Under the pieces are notes generated by a model. It was not told the DNA's origin. It was given only the letters and a program-made list of their open reading frames with translations, and did not search any database. Positions 1 through 8,308 of a stretch of 64,000 nt of DNA are shown piece after piece. The translations under genes and the position numbers were made by a program. This stretch comes from Psychrobacter immobilis (GTDB lineage: Bacteria; Pseudomonadota; Gammaproteobacteria; Pseudomonadales; Moraxellaceae). Location: positions 49,200 to 113,199 of the forward strand of contig NZ_CAJGZQ010000010.1 of NCBI RefSeq assembly GCF_904846185.1, in the 5' to 3' direction. Each line of letters starts with the position of its first letter. Within the stretch, counting starts at the first letter, position 1.

Positions 1-760
1 AACGTAAGTTAATAGATAACCTCAATTTGCTTTTTAATGGCACTACATCAACAAAATTGGTTTCTGCTTTAAATGCAACGTATAGTTTTAATATATCTTC
101 AGTAACACTAGGATCAAGAGCCATTACTTCTTTACGAAGCTGCTGAAAGAGATCATGCATTGGTGCATCTTCAGCAAGATGAATGTGATCTGCCAGCGTG
201 TAACCTTCATGCAGTGAAGGTATATCGATATAAGCCTGTAATATACTCTCTGGTAAATGAGGTGCCACCCATACTGCAATAGCGCGATTGGCAAGTTTTC
301 TAGCTCTCGCACTAATTGTGGTTTCATTCCATGCGCTACAGCTTCTTAGATCTTCGTTAAGTATAAGTGGACTGTTCTTAAAACCACCTGTCATATCACG
401 CTTTTCAATAAACGGGCGGTCACTGTACTCAGAGTTATAACCAGTTAATGTTAGGTTGCCAAGCGTATGCAAATAGGTTGCATGCACTTGTTGCCAGTCA
501 GCGCCAAGCTCTTCTTGCCACTGCTTCGAAAGCCTTTCATTCTGAGGCATGATATGCTCAATAGTATATTCATCTACTAAAACATGCTCTTTGCGCTCAA
601 AGTTCTCAAAACGACGTAACCAATAACTACGACTTCGGAAATTGTATAAATCACGAATAATAAGTTCACGCTTAAACTCATCGTCATTTGGAAATCTTTT
701 GTAAGAACGTAATCCGATTAAGTGAGCTTTAATACTCTCTAGATAACGATTCTTATTTAG
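1..760 (-). pseudogene. GmrSD-type restriction protein, C-terminal half (DUF1524), split by a transposon
   Basis: The minus strand reads openly from 760 off the left edge, about 253 codons. It shows the DUF1524 HNH-like nuclease signature EYTIEHIMPQN followed by HTLGNLTLTGYNSE and FIEKR, as in the GmrD half of GmrSD type IV enzymes that cleave modified phage DNA. The missing N-terminal half lies at 9220-10395. Joining the two across the insertion with a single TA restores the codons for FHKAL-LNKNRYLESIKAHL without a frame change, so this is one ancestral gene. The true C-terminus lies outside the window. This half has no start of its own and is presumably not made. The family assignment is firm. 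The claim that it targeted glucosylated or otherwise modified DNA is family knowledge only. Confidence 0.85.
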
Positions 761-762
761 TA

Positions 763-892
763 GACCTCTTGCAAAAGTAGTTGTAAGACACAACGTATAT
801 TATTGAACGCTACTTACATAATAGATATGCCAAACATAGATAAGCTACTCAAACAAAGTGACGCTGGTTTTAAACGCTATACTGGCATTCCT
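763..892 (+). mobile_element. 5' remnant of an IS5-like (IS427-type) insertion sequence
   Basis: The terminal repeat begins at 763, and a transposase start codon at 827 opens MPNIDKLLKQSDAGFKRYTGI, nearly identical to the starts of the copies at 9156 and 63342. After about 22 codons, at 893, the sequence switches abruptly to an IS4-family terminal repeat, so the rest of this IS is gone. The roughly 45 bases between terminal repeat and start codon do not match the other copies, marking it as a diverged relative. Confidence 0.8.
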
Positions 893-2079
893 CTGCACAC
901 GACAAAAAAATCATCCCCACCCGATTTTCATAGGTTTAGGGGTTAAAAAGCTAACTAACTGTCGAAATACAGTCTTATCATTGTTAAAGAACACCAAGTG
1001 AAGGCCCTCAATCAACACATCCAGGCCAAGCGCAAACAAACTGGCTTGAGGTCGAGCGTTTGACTTTAACTTGCGCTTTAACGGCTTATTTTTGTCTTTA
1101 TAAATACCGACTTGATAAGCCCAACAAAATGCTAAGGCGTTCACTGCGACTAATTTACTGACCCGATCAAGATGGGTTAAGTGGGTATCTTCAAGATTAA
1201 AGCCACGGCCCTTTAGACAAGCAAATAAAGTCTCAATTTCCCAACGCTTAGCATAGCTTGTCATCGCATCCACTGTTTCTAGTTGATTGGTGGCCACAAT
1301 CACTAAACCGTAGTCTTTATCACGCTTGGCAAATACTCGAACCAAACAACCATCGACAGTCAGTATTCGTCCATGTCGATATGTTTCTTGATGGCTAACA
1401 TGGCGTAATAACTCTTTAATCTGTACCAACTTGCCATGATGATTCTTAACTTTACTGTTCTTCTTAATCCGTATGGTAAAGGGTATGTGATTATTGGTGA
1501 GCCAGTTAAACCATTTTTCGCCAACAAACTCTCTGTCCGCTACTATCATCTCAAGGTTATCTTTGCCAAATTGTTTGATAAACCGCTCAATAAGTTCACA
1601 GCGTTCAAGATGGTTTGTATTACCTCGCTTATCTAGCATTTGCCAGTATAAGGGGATGGCTATCCCTTTATATACCACCCCTAGCATAAAGATGTTGAGG
1701 TTACTTTTACCCCATTTCCAGTTGGTGCGGTCAATGGTTAAGGTGAGTTTGCCTAGCCCAAATAGTCGATATATCATTAAAGCCAGTTGATCGTAGTCTA
1801 TCCTCGCTTCGGCAAAAAATCGCTGTAGTCTGCGATAGTGACTGTCGGTCTTGCCACCCTTAGGAAGGTGTCTTGCTATTTTTTTTAAGATTACTGCTTT
1901 GAGCAGTAATCAGGGCTATTATCATTAGGCTCAAACATGTGATTCTTGCCTTGTTCATACTCAGGTTTTGGGTTAAAGTTTCACTAAGTCTGTTAAAGTT
2001 TGGCATGGTCTGATTCGTCTTAAAAATTACTATTATGCCTTTGCTTTAACAGACTTTTTTGTTTTTTTGTCGTGTGCAG
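893..2079 (-). mobile_element. IS4-family insertion sequence
   Basis: Perfect 19-base terminal inverted repeats begin ctgcacacgac at 893 and end gtcgtgtgcag at 2079, enclosing one transposase gene on the minus strand. The bases flanking the two ends do not form a recognisable target duplication: the left flank is IS5-like transposase and the right flank is the interior of hsdR. The element therefore probably sits at a deletion or recombination junction rather than at a simple insertion. Confidence 0.85.
911..2006 (-). pseudogene. IS4-family transposase, frameshifted
   Basis: The long intact part (911-1777 and its upstream extension) has DDE features of the family: LTIDRTNW near its start, VADREFVGEKW in the middle, and the YREK-type signature YAKRWEIETLFACLK. 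An N-terminal segment starts MPNFNRLSETL at 2006 in another frame. The two frames meet at a run of eight A (1878-1885 on the minus strand); seven would keep them in register (SSNLKKIARHLPKGGKTD). The simplest reading is a one-base expansion that inactivates the transposase. A sequencing error or ribosomal slippage on the run is possible. Confidence 0.75.
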
Positions 2080-2819
2080 AGAAAAAAGACTTAAAAGCCT
2101 TTGTGCAGCTACGTAAACAGGCGCGTGAAGATGCCAATGAAACCATCAATTTTGATGAATTTGAGGATGACATTCGTAGCCTGCTTAATAAGCATATCGC
2201 AGGTATAGAAGTCAGAGAGCCTAAAGGCGCTTACCTAGTCGGCAATATGGGCAAGGACATCAAACCTGAAGCACTAAGTGATGACGAAGCGCGTAACCAA
2301 ACGGACAAGATCACCAGCCGTGTCACTAAGATGATTGAAGAGGATTTGGCTGACGACCCTTATGCGCAAGAGCACTTCTCTAAGCTGCTAAAAAAAGCCA
2401 TTGAGGACGCCAAAGCCATGTTTAATGCACCAGTCAAGCAGTACATGATGTTCGCAGACTTTGAGCAAGACGTTAAAGCTCGCAAAGTGCCTGATGTGCC
2501 AAACGAGTTTATCGATGAGTCAGGTAAGCATAACAAACATGCACAAGCCTATTATGGACTGTTCAAGCACTTATTTGATCCAAGTCTTCTAGAAGAAAAC
2601 GGCCTAGACAAGGACACACTCGTCAGCTTCGCTTACGCTATTGATGACGTTGTCGATAAAGCGGTTGCAGTCAACTCCTTAAACCCGTCACAGATGGAAA
2701 AAGACATCAAAGTTGGGCTACTAAAGCTACTGTTTAAAGCCATCGGTACCGACAATGCCAAGAAGCTGTCTGATGAAGTGATCCGTATCACTCGCCATGG
2801 TATCTCTCGGAGTCACTAG
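2080..2819 (+). pseudogene. hsdR: Type I restriction enzyme R subunit (HsdR), C-terminal fragment
   Basis: About 246 codons match the C-terminal helical region of HsdR: NFDEFEDDIRSLLNKHI, then a segment with REPKGAYLVGNMGKD and DDPYAQEHFSKLLKKA. HsdR is the ATP-dependent translocase and nuclease subunit of type I systems, normally about 1,000 residues. The nuclease and helicase domains are missing because the IS4 element ends immediately upstream, so the fragment cannot restrict DNA. No hsdM or hsdS is present. The first few codons of the open frame belong to the IS end, not to hsdR. It is cargo of the composite element rather than part of the type III locus further right. Confidence 0.75.
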
Positions 2820-2821
2820 TC

Positions 2822-2918
2822 ATGGCAAACCGACCCAAGCATAAGACAGTGAGCAATAATGGCGTGTCTGCTACTCGTGTGTCTAACAATAGCGTGCCTA
2901 GCAATAATACGCTTACTA
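2822..2918 (+). pseudogene. Start of an unidentified gene, cut by a rearrangement
   Basis: An ATG two bases after the hsdR stop opens about 33 codons rich in Ser, Asn and Thr (MANRPKHKTVSNNG). The matching frame then runs out of phase into dapC sequence. The position suggests the next gene of the old hsd operon, truncated at the junction near 2918. It is too short to identify. Confidence 0.35.
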
Positions 2919-3737
2919 GATCTATGAAGGGGCAGCATTGCTTGCAGGGGCAACGCCTTATTTTGTGCCCTGCACGGAAGACAATGATTTTACTGGAGAC
3001 TATCGTCAAATTCCTGAGGCGGTCTGGCAGCGGACGCAGTTGGTGTTTGTGTGTAGCCCAAACAACCCCACAGGCGCAGTGATGGGTGAAGCAGACTGGA
3101 CCTTTTTGATTGAGCAGTCTGACAAGTATGGGTTTGTGCTTGCCAGTGACGAATGCTATAGCGAGCTGTATTTTGATACGCCACCGCTTGGGCTGCTGGA
3201 AGTATGCGCCAAAATTGGACGAGATGACTATAAAAATTGTCTTGTTTTTCATTCGTTGTCCAAACGCTCTAACCTGCCAGGGCTGCGCTCTGGGTTTGTT
3301 GCTGGCGATGCGGCTATTTTGCAGCCGTATTTACAATACCGCACGTACCAAAAGGCTGTGCCCTGCCACTGCATCATCAGCTGGCATCCATTGCCGCTTG
3401 GCAAGATGAAGCCCATGTAGAAGCAAACCGAGTGCTGTACCGTGAAAAGTTTGATTTATGGATGCATGAACTGGGTGACAGATTGTCGCTACGAAAGCCC
3501 GATGCGGGGTTTTATTTTTGGTTGCAAGTGCCAGACATCTATCAACAAGATGATGAGGCGTTTGTTAAAGCGCTGTATGAGCAAGTCAATATTCATGCGT
3601 TGGCAGGGCGTTATCTGTCTCGTGAGGTAGACGGCATCAACCCAGGTGCAGGTTTTGTACGCATTGCACTGGTTGCCAGCGTGGAAGAAAGCAAACAGGC
3701 AATACAACGGATTAAGACCTTACTGGATGTCCTGTAA
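2919..3737 (+). pseudogene. dapC: Succinyldiaminopimelate aminotransferase, 5'-truncated and frameshifted
   Basis: The sequence encodes a fold-type I PLP aminotransferase from IYEGAALLAGATPYF onward, with the CSPNNPTGAV motif, LASDECYSEL (cofactor-binding Asp and Tyr) and the Schiff-base region HSLSKRSNLPGLRSGF containing the lysine. The DapC family makes the lysine and cell-wall precursor LL-2,6-diaminopimelate. About the first 90-100 residues are absent, a stop codon precedes the junction at 2917, and the frame changes near 3355-3400 before resuming at VLYREKFDLW. The two lesions make it a pseudogene. A strong terminator follows. Presumably an intact dapC exists elsewhere, because the pathway is essential. 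Confidence 0.75.
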
Positions 3738-3822
3738 GACCGAGTCATACTTTGTAAGTCCGAGTCATACTTTATGACAGAAACCCTTTTAAAGTATTAA
3801 AACGATAAGCATAAACTCTCCA

Positions 3823-3874
3823 AACACAGCCTGTAACGACTACAACCGTTAGTCGCTACAGGCTGTGTTTTTTT
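3823..3874 (+). terminator. Rho-independent terminator after the dapC remnant
   Basis: A stem of about 19 pairs with one bulge (arms 3823-3841 and 3851-3869, aacacagcctgta against tacaggctgtgtt) is followed by seven T. It separates the broken dapC from the tartrate operon. Confidence 0.85.
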
Positions 3875-3930
3875 CTATCCCTTCTCTGACTTTTATTCTC
3901 ACAAGTCGCCTCTTATCAAAATTTTTATCA

Positions 3931-3956
3931 AAAATTATTCAATGATGAATAATTTT
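3931..3956. promoter_or_regulatory. Palindrome, candidate operator of the tartrate operon
   Basis: A perfect inverted repeat has arms aaaattattca and tgaataatttt separated by atga, and it fits the T-N11-A pattern of LysR-type binding sites. It lies about 118 bases before the transporter start, in an otherwise plain 200-base leader, and is not followed by a T-run of terminator type. Binding by the LysR gene at 7109-8023 is an inference from the shared cassette. Confidence 0.45.
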
Positions 3957-4073
3957 TGCACAAGATTAAAACTTCAGGTTTCTATACTTCTTGTTAGGAC
4001 GCATAAGCCAGCATAAAAACAACCAAAGACGGTTTGATAAAAATGCCAGCTTACAAAATAACAAGGAGTGTTT

Positions 4074-5342
4074 ATGGGACCAGAAATCATTACGCTGATT
4101 TTTTTAGTCGCCGCCATCGTTTTATTTACCACTGAAGTCATTCCGCTTTCAGTCACTGCCATGCTGCTCAGCACCGGCTTTGCCATTACGGGTGTTTTAG
4201 AACCCACCGAAGCGTTTGCAGGGTTTGTAGACTCCAATGTGCTGCTGTTTATGGCCATGTTTATTATTGGGGCTGCCATCTTTGAAACCGGCATGGCAAA
4301 GCAAATTGGCTCGGTCGTCACTAAGTTTGCTAAAACCGAGCGGCAGCTCATCGTAGCCGTGATGCTCATCACCGGTCTCATGTCCGGCTTGCTATCCAAT
4401 ACAGGAACAGCCGCAGTTTTAATTCCTGTGGTCATTGGTATTGCCCAGCGCTCCGGCTTTGCTCGAGGTCGCTTGCTGTTGCCTTTGGTCATTGCGGCTG
4501 CCATGGGTGGCAACTTAAGTTTGATTGGTGCACCGGGCAACCTCATTGCTCAATCAGGATTGCAAGGCGTAGGCGGTTCATTCAGCTTTTTTGAATACGC
4601 CAAGATTGGTTTACCCATTTTGATTGTGGGCATCATCTATTTTGCTTTCTTTGGCTATAAGTTTTTACCCGATGCCAAACCCTCTAAATCTAATACCATC
4701 TTTGATGAAGAAGTCGACTACTCGACCGTACCCGCTTGGAAGCGCCATGTATCCCTAGCTGTGTTGGTACTCACCGTTGCTGCCATGGTGTTTGAAAAAC
4801 AAATAGGCGTCAAATTGTACGTGAGTGCTTGGCTGGGTGCGTTACTGCTGGTGGTGTTTAAAGTCATTGATGAAGACACCGCTGTACGCTCCATTGACAT
4901 GAAGACCATCTTGTTATTTGTGGGCTCTTTGTCATTGGCTGCCGCACTGCAAAAATCAGGCGCTGGTGAAACCCTTGCCGACACCATTGTCAGCATCATG
5001 GGTAGCAACCCCTCTCCCATGGTGGTCATGGCAGTCATGTTAATTCTTTCTGCTGTATTGACCAACTTCATGTCTAACACCGCAACCACGGCGCTACTTG
5101 TACCCATCAGCATACTGATTGCTCAACAAATTGGCGCTGACCCCAAAGCTGTACTCATGGCAACGGTGATTGGTGGGTCGTTTGCTTACGCAACCCCCAT
5201 TGGTATGCCAGCCAATGCCATGGTTTATAACATTGGTAACTATCGCTTTAACGACTATGTCAAAGCCGGACTACCTCTCATCATCATTTCTATCATCATC
5301 ACATTTATTTTACTACCCATTGTATTTCCCTTTTATCCATAG
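4074..5342 (+). CDS. DASS-family (SLC13) anion transporter, probably for tartrate or another dicarboxylate
   Basis: About 422 residues, almost entirely hydrophobic, forming a polytopic inner-membrane carrier of the divalent anion:Na+ symporter type. Repeated substrate-loop signatures are visible: SGLLSNTGTAAVLIPV near residue 105 and TNFMSNTATTALLVP near residue 330, the paired SNT motifs of the family. The start at 4074 is chosen over an upstream GTG because AAGGAG lies five bases before it. ttdA follows after 28 bases, so it is the first gene of a transporter-ttdA-ttdB operon, and tartrate uptake is the natural inference. Citrate, succinate or malate transport cannot be excluded from sequence. 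E. coli TtdT plays the same role beside ttdAB. Confidence 0.8.
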   Translation: MGPEIITLIFLVAAIVLFTTEVIPLSVTAMLLSTGFAITGVLEPTEAFAGFVDSNVLLFMAMFIIGAAIFETGMAKQIGSVVTKFAKTERQLIVAVMLITGLMSGLLSNTGTAAVLIPVVIGIAQRSGFARGRLLLPLVIAAAMGGNLSLIGAPGNLIAQSGLQGVGGSFSFFEYAKIGLPILIVGIIYFAFFGYKFLPDAKPSKSNTIFDEEVDYSTVPAWKRHVSLAVLVLTVAAMVFEKQIGVKLYVSAWLGALLLVVFKVIDEDTAVRSIDMKTILLFVGSLSLAAALQKSGAGETLADTIVSIMGSNPSPMVVMAVMLILSAVLTNFMSNTATTALLVPISILIAQQIGADPKAVLMATVIGGSFAYATPIGMPANAMVYNIGNYRFNDYVKAGLPLIIISIIITFILLPIVFPFYP

Positions 5343-5370
5343 CCAATAGGCAAAACCCAAGGAGCATGAT

Positions 5371-6279
5371 ATGACAACGATAACCAAAGCAGAATCCGCT
5401 GAAAAATTGCGCGATACCATGAGTAAATTTATCTCACTGGTCAGCTATCAGCTGCCTGACGATGTGAGCAAAAAACTAAACGACCTGCGAGCCGAAGAAG
5501 AATACCCACTCGCCAAGTTGATTTATGACACCATGATAGAAAACCAAAAGCTTGCCGCAGACTTGAAGCGTCCAAGCTGCCAAGACACCGGTGTGATTCA
5601 GTTTTTTGTGAGCTGCGGGGAGAACTTTCCACTCATAGGACAGCTTGAGAAAATCTTAAAAAACTCTGTGGTAAAGTCAACCAAAGAGACACCGCTGCGC
5701 CATAACTCGATTGAAACGTTTGATGAGTACAACACAGGGCAAAACGTGGGTGACGGCACACCTTCTGTTTTTTGGGAGATTCGGGAAGACAGCGACGACT
5801 GCGAAATCTATACCTATATGGCTGGTGGCGGCTGTACCTTGCCCGGTCATGCCATGGTACTGATGCCGGGTGAAGGCTATGAAGGCGTGGTGCGTTTTGT
5901 GCTAGACAGACTCACCACCTATGGTCTGAATGCGTGCCCACCACTATTGGTAGGTATTGGTGTTGCAACCTCGGTAGAAACTGCCGCCATGCTGTCAAAA
6001 AAGGCCTTGATGCGCCCCGTAGACAGCAAAAACCCGAACGAACGAGCGGCTCAGCTAGAAGAGCTACTTGAAGAAGGCATCAACAGTCTGGGCATTGGCC
6101 CGCAAGGGTTGTCCGGCAATAAGACCGTAATGGGCGTGAATATTGAAAATGCGGCACGCCACCCGTCTACCATTGGCGTGGCAATTAATACCGGCTGCTG
6201 GTCACACCGTCGTGGCAAGATCATCTTTGATAAAGACTTAAACTTTACCATGCCCTCACATGAAGGAGCAGCGCTATGA
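5371..6279 (+). CDS. ttdA: L(+)-tartrate dehydratase alpha subunit
   Basis: 302 residues, against 303 for E. coli TtdA, with close similarity throughout by my recollection of that protein. It is the iron-sulfur subunit of a class I fumarase-type hydro-lyase that turns L(+)-tartrate into oxaloacetate. Likely cluster cysteines are in [13 protein letters not shown] (about residue 69), [12 protein letters not shown] (about residue 153) and [10 protein letters not shown] (about residue 276). [14 protein letters not shown] is also conserved. The start is preceded by AAGGAGCATGAT. Its stop overlaps the ttdB start by four bases. Fumarate hydratase is the alternative activity, but the two-subunit layout at these lengths favours tartrate. 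Confidence 0.87.
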   Translation: MTTITKAESAEKLRDTMSKFISLVSYQLPDDVSKKLNDLRAEEEYPLAKLIYDTMIENQKLAADLKRPSCQDTGVIQFFVSCGENFPLIGQLEKILKNSVVKSTKETPLRHNSIETFDEYNTGQNVGDGTPSVFWEIREDSDDCEIYTYMAGGGCTLPGHAMVLMPGEGYEGVVRFVLDRLTTYGLNACPPLLVGIGVATSVETAAMLSKKALMRPVDSKNPNERAAQLEELLEEGINSLGIGPQGLSGNKTVMGVNIENAARHPSTIGVAINTGCWSHRRGKIIFDKDLNFTMPSHEGAAL

Positions 6280-6887
6280 GTAAGCACATTTTACAAACGC
6301 CGATTAAAGATGAAGACATCGTAGATTTAAAGGTTGGTGATATTGTTTATCTCACTGGCACATTGGTCACTTGCCGTGATGTGGCACACCGCCGAGTGAT
6401 TGAAGAAAAAAGGCCTTTGCCTGTGGATGTGCGTAACCTTGCCATTTTGCATGCCGGTCCTATCATCCGCCAGTTGGGCGAAGATGAATACGAAATGGTA
6501 TCCGTAGGCCCGACCACCAGCATGCGCATGGAGAAGTTTGAAAAAGAGTTTATTGAGCAAACCGGGGTAAAGCTGATTCTGGGTAAAGGTGGCATGGGAG
6601 CAAATACCGAAGCTGGCTGCCGAGAAAATAACGCCATCCACTTGGTGTATCCAGCTGGTAATGCGGTGCTGGCAGCGACCAAAGTCAAACGCATTGTGGA
6701 TGCGCAATGGAAAGACTTGGGTATGCCTGAGACGCTATGGGTATGCGAAGTTGAAGAATTTGGCCCGCTGATTGTGTCTATAGACACCAATGGCAATAAC
6801 ATCTTTGAGATGAACAAAAAAACCTACAACGCCAACAAAGAAAAAGTCTACGAAGACATTATTCAGCACGTTCGCTATATTAAATAG
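6276..6887 (+). CDS. ttdB: L(+)-tartrate dehydratase beta subunit
   Basis: 203 residues, close to the 201 of E. coli TtdB. It shows the family blocks [21 protein letters not shown] near the N-terminus, [27 protein letters not shown], and [14 protein letters not shown] near the C-terminus. The protein pairs with TtdA to form the cytoplasmic dehydratase. The start codon overlaps the last codons of ttdA by four bases, so translation is probably coupled. A hairpin terminator follows at 6932, closing the three-gene operon. Nothing in it looks damaged, unlike the older fragments to its left. Confidence 0.87.
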   Translation: MSKHILQTPIKDEDIVDLKVGDIVYLTGTLVTCRDVAHRRVIEEKRPLPVDVRNLAILHAGPIIRQLGEDEYEMVSVGPTTSMRMEKFEKEFIEQTGVKLILGKGGMGANTEAGCRENNAIHLVYPAGNAVLAATKVKRIVDAQWKDLGMPETLWVCEVEEFGPLIVSIDTNGNNIFEMNKKTYNANKEKVYEDIIQHVRYIK

Positions 6888-6931
6888 GCTTTATAGATGT
6901 TGCCTTATTAAACCCTCAAAAAATACACCAT

Positions 6932-6964
6932 AAAAAACGGAAGGTCATGCCTTCCGTTTTTTGT
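6932..6964. terminator. Bidirectional terminator between ttdB and the LysR gene
   Basis: The stem aacggaagg / ccttccgtt with loop tcatg is flanked by A-runs on the left and T-runs on the right, so it can stop transcription from both sides. The 145 bases between it and the LysR gene hold loosely repeated gccatgagcgtcgctg-like blocks of no clear function. Confidence 0.85.
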
Positions 6965-7108
6965 TGTGAGCACAGCCATGAGCGTCGCTGTAATAGCCAT
7001 GAGTGTCAATGTACAGCTGTAAGCGTCGCAGTGATAGACATGAAACATCATTGTTGTCGATACTTCCTACGTACGATGTACCATGACAGCATGGAAGCGC
7101 TCGCTGTT

Positions 7109-8023
7109 TTATTTTAAGTTGATACTTGAGGGTTGCACTGCATCCCACACCTGCTGAACGCTAGGATTGGTTTCAACCACACGCTTATACAGCACGATAT
7201 CTACAGTGAGCTGCAGCTGCTGTCCACCAATTTTATACAGCTGTTTGCTAATGAGTTCATTTTTTACGATTGAAAATGGCAGCCACGCAATACCCACGTC
7301 TGCCACTACCATGGCTTTTAGGGTCTCGTAGTTATCGGACTCAAACACGGAGTTCAGGTTGCCCAGTATGTCTTTTTTATTTAAAAAATTTGACACCAGT
7401 CCTTTTAGAGACAAAGATTTGTCATACGTTAGCCAGTTGGTCTTATGAATATTGGCTTTTTTACTTAGCTGTTGCAAGATGGCATCTGTATTTGCCGCTG
7501 CCGTTACTGGCACGATGATTTCCTGCCCCAATACTTTGTATTCGTATTGTTTTTTATTTAACAATAAGTCTGTCATTGGGGTTTGATAGGCGATGAGCAG
7601 GTCTGACTCTTTTGCGATAAAGCGCAAGATGGCAAACTCAGTGCCACTGGTGAGCACAGACATCTGAGTAAACCCTGTGTCTTGTGTGACTTGCCGATAC
7701 CACTGTGGAAAAAAGTTGCTGCCCAGCGTTCTACCGGTGGCAATCTGAATGCTTTGTTGGCTGGTGTTGATGGTGCCTTGTAGCTGCGCCCGTACGGTAG
7801 ACAATGTGGCCGTGACTTCATACGCCGCTTCTAAAAACAGCTGTCCGGCCTGTGTGGGTTTGATGGGCTGAGTACGCTCTATTAGATCTACCCCAACCCA
7901 CTCTTCTAAAAGCTTGATGCGACGACCAAAGGCGGTATGCGTGATGGCCCGTTTTTCTGCGGCCTTTGACAAGCTGCCTGAGTCTATCAAAACAATGTAA
8001 TCCATCAACCATTCTACGTTCAT
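7109..8023 (-). CDS. LysR-type transcriptional regulator of the tartrate operon
   Basis: About 304 residues. An N-terminal winged helix-turn-helix (WLMDYIVLIDSGSLSKAAE, then AFGRRIKLLEEWVGVDLIER) is followed by a ligand-binding domain of about 210 residues with LLIAYQTP and ADVGIAWLPF blocks. The start at 8023 is preferred because AAGGA sits seven bases upstream; an ATG two codons earlier abuts the ribosome site. It is convergent with ttdB and shares the cassette, so it probably activates transporter-ttdAB in response to tartrate, as TtdR does in E. coli. Its own upstream region holds the inverted repeat ttcata-N9-tatgaa at about 8279-8300, just before the IS. The ligand is inferred from neighbours only. 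Confidence 0.8.
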   Translation of the reverse strand: MNVEWLMDYIVLIDSGSLSKAAEKRAITHTAFGRRIKLLEEWVGVDLIERTQPIKPTQAGQLFLEAAYEVTATLSTVRAQLQGTINTSQQSIQIATGRTLGSNFFPQWYRQVTQDTGFTQMSVLTSGTEFAILRFIAKESDLLIAYQTPMTDLLLNKKQYEYKVLGQEIIVPVTAAANTDAILQQLSKKANIHKTNWLTYDKSLSLKGLVSNFLNKKDILGNLNSVFESDNYETLKAMVVADVGIAWLPFSIVKNELISKQLYKIGGQQLQLTVDIVLYKRVVETNPSVQQVWDAVQPSSINLK

Positions 8024-8163
8024 AGTCATCCTTAGTTGCTTTTAGCTGCCAGATAGCGCCAGAGTGTCGGCTCATCCACAAAAAATACCACATAATACCT
8101 TGGCTAAAAAGAATCTAGAAAAAACTTAGCTGACAGTGATTGCATGGCGCTAGTTCACGACGC

Positions 8164-8183
8164 GACATGACATGACATGACAT
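8164..8183. repeat. Four tandem copies of gacat upstream of the LysR gene
   Basis: The 5-base unit gacat is repeated four times in the 280-base region between the LysR start and the IS. It is short and may be chance or a slippage tract. No other structure except an inverted repeat beside the IS end is seen there. Confidence 0.5.
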
Positions 8184-8308
8184 AAAGAACAACAAGCAAA
8201 GCTTTTCAGCCTTTATGAAAAAAACAATAGAACATAAGTTTTGTTTTTATTATTGAAAATTTTTAACATTGTTATTTCTTCATAGTGATAACTTTATGAA
8301 TTATACTA

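Noticed and set aside
2788..3252. Minus-strand frames opposite the dapC remnant
   Set aside because: They lie fully antisense to recognisable aminotransferase sequence and show no domain or ribosome site.
8164..8183. gacat repeats as a CRISPR-like or iteron array
   Set aside because: Units are 5 bases, contiguous and only four in number; no spacers and no replication gene nearby.
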